The notes beneath the pieces were generated by a model that was not told the origin of the DNA, ran no database searches, and saw only the letters and a list, made by a program, of their open reading frames with translations. Positions 29,404 through 32,538 of a stretch of 32,538 bases of DNA are shown one piece after another. The stretch is from Polaribacter sp. Lineage in GTDB: Bacteria; Bacteroidota; Bacteroidia; Flavobacteriales; Flavobacteriaceae. Within the stretch, counting starts at the first letter, position 1, and each line of letters starts with the position of its first letter. The DNA lies in assembly GCA_029248845.1 (NCBI GenBank), contig JAQWIO010000052.1, positions 1 through 32,538 of the forward strand. The letters are read 5' to 3'. Position numbers and translations under genes: made by a program.

Positions 29404-30435
29404 ATGAAGAAGATTACAACACTATTAGTATTACTTACTTTAAGTTTTAACTCAAAAGCTCAAGATGGTTTTGAAGCCATTCTTTTAACTGATCCTTCTG
29501 ATTCTAAGAAATTAATGGAAGCATATTTTGCTCCTGGAATGGAAGGATTTATTAATGCCATGAATAATGGATGGTATCATACAGCAAAAGTTCATAAACC
29601 TTTTGGTTTTGATTTAGCTATTGGATTAAGTGGTGCATCAATTCCATCAAGTAAAGAAACTTTTAACATAGCCGCTTTAGGACTTACTTCTGTTTCTTCA
29701 ACATCAACAACTGCTTCTACTTTTGCAGGTCCAAATACAACTACTCAAATGACGGTTAACACAACAATTAACGGTCAGAGTGCAAGTGCTACATTTGCCT
29801 CACCAGGTGGAGTTTTGGAAGATTTACCTGCCAAAGCAGTTCCGGGGCCAATTGTTCAACTTAGTGTTGGATTACCATGGAAAATGGAAGGTATGCTAAG
29901 AATGGTACCTAAAACTAATATAGGTGATGATGATGGCTCAATAAAAATGCTAGGCTTAGGTATTAAAAAAGAAATTACTAGCTGGTTTGGACCAATGGAA
30001 AAAACACCTTTACATGTTTCTCTTTTAGCTGCTTATACTTCAATGAATGTAGACTATGGTATTGCAGACCAAAATTCTGGTGAAATCCAAGTTCAAAATG
30101 CAATTACAGAGTTTAGTTTAAAAGCTTTTACAATGCAAGCTATTGCTTCTTTAAACTTTCCAATCATAAATCTTTATGGCGGTATTGGATACAATAGTGG
30201 TAGTTCTACTTTTAATATGGAAGGTACTTATACCGGGGTATACCAAACAGGTATCCCAACTCAACCTACAGTAACTCAATCTCTAAATCCACCAACTGAT
30301 TTAGAGTTTAATTCGAGCGGATTTACAACTACTTTAGGAACAAGATTAAGTCTTGGTTTCTTTAAAATTTTTGGTAGTTATGCATTTCAAGAATACAATA
30401 CTTTTTCAGCAGGTATTGCTATTAGTATCAGATAA
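29404..30435 (+). CDS. DUF6588-like secreted/outer-membrane protein
   Basis: 343 aa. Signal peptide MKKITTLLVLLTLSFNSKA. Repeated PxxxxxxxGLP-type β segments and a conserved C-terminal barrel-like region. Family assignment from memory. Confidence 0.65.
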   Translation: MKKITTLLVLLTLSFNSKAQDGFEAILLTDPSDSKKLMEAYFAPGMEGFINAMNNGWYHTAKVHKPFGFDLAIGLSGASIPSSKETFNIAALGLTSVSSTSTTASTFAGPNTTTQMTVNTTINGQSASATFASPGGVLEDLPAKAVPGPIVQLSVGLPWKMEGMLRMVPKTNIGDDDGSIKMLGLGIKKEITSWFGPMEKTPLHVSLLAAYTSMNVDYGIADQNSGEIQVQNAITEFSLKAFTMQAIASLNFPIINLYGGIGYNSGSSTFNMEGTYTGVYQTGIPTQPTVTQSLNPPTDLEFNSSGFTTTLGTRLSLGFFKIFGSYAFQEYNTFSAGIAISIR

Positions 30436-30454
30436 TAAAGTTATGAAATTTTAA

Positions 30455-30489
30455 CAAAAAAAGACATCTCGTTGAGATGTCTTTTTTTT
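30455..30489. terminator. Intrinsic terminator
   Basis: agacatctc-gtt-gagatgtct flanked by A- and T-tracts. Confidence 0.88.
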
Positions 30490-30574
30490 ATGATATATAT
30501 GATATTAAAATATTTTATAAATCGTATTTTTGCGGAAGAATTTTATCATAAAAACTTAAAAAAAATAAATCATT

Positions 30575-31501
30575 ATGAAAGTTACAGTAGTAGGTGCTGG
30601 TGCAGTTGGTGCAAGTTGTGCAGAATATATTGCGATTAAAGACTTCGCTTCAGAAGTTGTTTTATTAGACATTAAAGAAGGCTATGCTGAAGGAAAAGCA
30701 ATGGACTTAATGCAAACCGCTTCTTTAAATGGATTTGATACTAAAATTACTGGAAGTACAAATGATTATGCAAAAACAGCCAATTCAAATATTTGTGTGA
30801 TCACTTCAGGAATTCCACGTAAACCAGGAATGACACGTGAAGAATTAATTGGTATAAACGCAGGAATTGTAAAAACAGTTTCTTATAATTTAATTGCACA
30901 TTCTCCAAATACGATTATCATCGTAGTTTCCAACCCAATGGATACGATGACTTATTTAGTTCATAAAACTACAGGTTTACCCAAAAATAGAATTATTGGA
31001 ATGGGTGGCGCTTTAGATTCTGCACGTTTTAAATACAGATTGGCAGAGGCTTTAGAAGCTCCTATTTCTGATGTTGATGGAATGGTGATTGGCGGTCACT
31101 CTGACAAAGGAATGGTTCCTTTAACAAGATTAGCAACACGAAACTCAGTACCCGTTTCAGAATTTATTTCTCAAGAAAGATTAGAACAAGTTTTACAAGA
31201 CACCAAAGTTGGTGGCGCAACATTAACTGGTTTACTTGGAACCTCTGCATGGTATGCTCCAGGAGCGGCAGTTAGCGGACTCGTTCAAGCAATCGCTTGT
31301 GATCAAAAAAAGATCTATCCCTGCGCTGTTTTATTAGAGGGTGAATATGGTTTAAATGATTTGTGTATTGGAGTTCCCGTTGTTTTAGGTAAAAACGGAA
31401 TTGAAAACATTGTAGAAATCAATTTAAATGATGCAGAAAAAGCACATATGCAAGAATCTGCTGCTGGAGTTTCTAAAACGAATGGATTGTTAGAATTATA
31501 A
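30575..31501 (+). CDS. mdh: Malate dehydrogenase
   Basis: MKVTVVGAGAVGASCAEYIA, GIPRKPGMTREELIGINAGIV, VVSNPMDTMTYL, GGHSDKGMVPLTRLA. Confidence 0.96.
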   Translation: MKVTVVGAGAVGASCAEYIAIKDFASEVVLLDIKEGYAEGKAMDLMQTASLNGFDTKITGSTNDYAKTANSNICVITSGIPRKPGMTREELIGINAGIVKTVSYNLIAHSPNTIIIVVSNPMDTMTYLVHKTTGLPKNRIIGMGGALDSARFKYRLAEALEAPISDVDGMVIGGHSDKGMVPLTRLATRNSVPVSEFISQERLEQVLQDTKVGGATLTGLLGTSAWYAPGAAVSGLVQAIACDQKKIYPCAVLLEGEYGLNDLCIGVPVVLGKNGIENIVEINLNDAEKAHMQESAAGVSKTNGLLEL

Positions 31502-31540
31502 ATATAGTTTCAGTTACTATCAGTAATTATTAGAATATAA

Positions 31541-31566
31541 AAACCAGCCAAATGGCTGGTTTTTTT
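31541..31566. terminator. Intrinsic terminator after mdh
   Basis: aaaccagcca-aa-tggctggttt with T-tract. Confidence 0.88.
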
Positions 31567-31841
31567 CTTAAATCTTATTTGCATACAAAATTGTAGCTTA
31601 TACACTATATTTTTTTATTAGAATTATAAGACTATTGTTACTATATGTAACTATTTTAATATCGAGAAGTATCTAACTTGTGACTTTTTTTTTATTAAAA
31701 TAGAGATATGATATTTACAATCTAAGACTCATTATTTCAACAAATTCGCCAATAAAATAGAATCAATTTCAAGAATTGATAAAATATGTAATTTTAGAAG
31801 TAAAAAAAAGACCCAAACACAATCACAAATATGATAAAATA

Positions 31842-31873
31842 ATTGTTTAGGCTACTTTGAAATACTATATTTG
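31842..31873 (+). promoter_or_regulatory. Bacteroidota-type promoter for secDF
   Basis: TTG-N21-TATATTTG, ~40 nt upstream of the secDF ATG. Confidence 0.5.
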
Positions 31874-31912
31874 CTCGTTTTAAATTAAAGAAGTCGTCAT
31901 AAATCAAAGAAC

Positions 31913-32538
31913 ATGCAAAACAAAGGACTTATTAAATTATTCGCAATCCTTTTTGGATTGGTGAGTTTGTATCAATTATCATTTACATTTTTAGCAAATA
32001 AAGTTGAAGATGATGCCAAAAATTATGCTCAAAATAAAGGAACTGATTCTGATGCAAGACAAAAAGCAGCTTTTGAAAGAAAGTATTTAGATAGTGTTGC
32101 CAATAAAGATATTCTCGATTTAGGTATATCAAAATACAGCTACAATGACGTGAAAGACAAGGAGATGAATCTTGGTCTGGACCTAAAAGGTGGTATCAAT
32201 GCTATTTTACAAGTGTCTGTAAAAGAAGTATTAAAAAGTTTATCTAACGATTCTAAAAATATTGTTTTCAACCAAGCATTAAATGCAGCTGCAGAAGCTC
32301 AGAAAAATGACAATGCAAATTATTTAGATTTGTTTTTTGAGGAATTCGAAAAAATTGCAGGTGACACTAAACTAAGTGATCCTTCTATTTTTGGAACAAA
32401 AGCGCTAAGTGAAAAAATCTCTTTTAATGAAGAAAATAGTACTGTTAAAGAAACGCTTCAAAAAGAAATCAACAGCTCTATTGGTACTGCTTTTGAAGTA
32501 TTAAGAAGTAGAATTGATAAGTTCGGTGTAACACAACC
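31913..32538 (+). CDS. secDF: SecDF protein translocase fusion, 5' portion only (runs off window)
   Basis: Open frame from ATG 31913: MQNKGLIKLFAILFGLVSLYQLSFTFLANKVEDDA...KDKEMNLGLDLKGGINAILQVSVKEV...FEVLRSRIDKFGVTQ. The SecD LGLDLKGG and RIDxFGV motifs are present. Confidence 0.9.
   Translation, partial: MQNKGLIKLFAILFGLVSLYQLSFTFLANKVEDDAKNYAQNKGTDSDARQKAAFERKYLDSVANKDILDLGISKYSYNDVKDKEMNLGLDLKGGINAILQVSVKEVLKSLSNDSKNIVFNQALNAAAEAQKNDNANYLDLFFEEFEKIAGDTKLSDPSIFGTKALSEKISFNEENSTVKETLQKEINSSIGTAFEVLRSRIDKFGVTQ

Overview
The window is an AT-rich chromosomal segment from a Bacteroidota (Flavobacteriaceae-like) genome. The evidence is T9SS C-terminal sorting domains, TAnnTTTG-type promoters and flavobacterial protein families. 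Gene content left to right: a CotH-kinase/lamin-tail T9SS-secreted protein; a damaged two-repeat NTF2/SnoaL-like gene; a glutathione peroxidase; a small unannotated 57-aa ORF; the decayed remnant of a small T9SS cargo gene; a SnoaL-like lipoprotein; a glycosyltransferase/2OG-oxygenase cluster containing a truncated oxygenase paralogue; an FtsE-like ATPase; a TPR protein plus a plug-less TonB-receptor-like barrel; a complete trpEGDCFBA operon; a gatC-gatA-(gatB::aspS fusion) operon; gyrB; a DUF6588-like protein; mdh; and the 5' end of secDF. The most interesting result comes from the intergenic regions. Both large minus-strand operons are preceded by ribosome-mediated attenuator leaders that the ORF track misses. 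The trp operon has a 16-aa leader peptide MMDNNTNNTWWWSSLI (three consecutive Trp codons) with 1:2, 2:3 and 3:4 RNA pairings. The gatC-gatA-gatB::aspS operon has a 17-aa leader peptide MVIINNNRNFNNPNLLG (7 Asn of 17) with a perfect terminator and plausible antiterminator pairings. This suggests an Asn-tRNA-sensing attenuator controlling a covalently fused Asp-tRNA(Asn) transamidation system. All calls were made by eye; no searches or folding programs were run.
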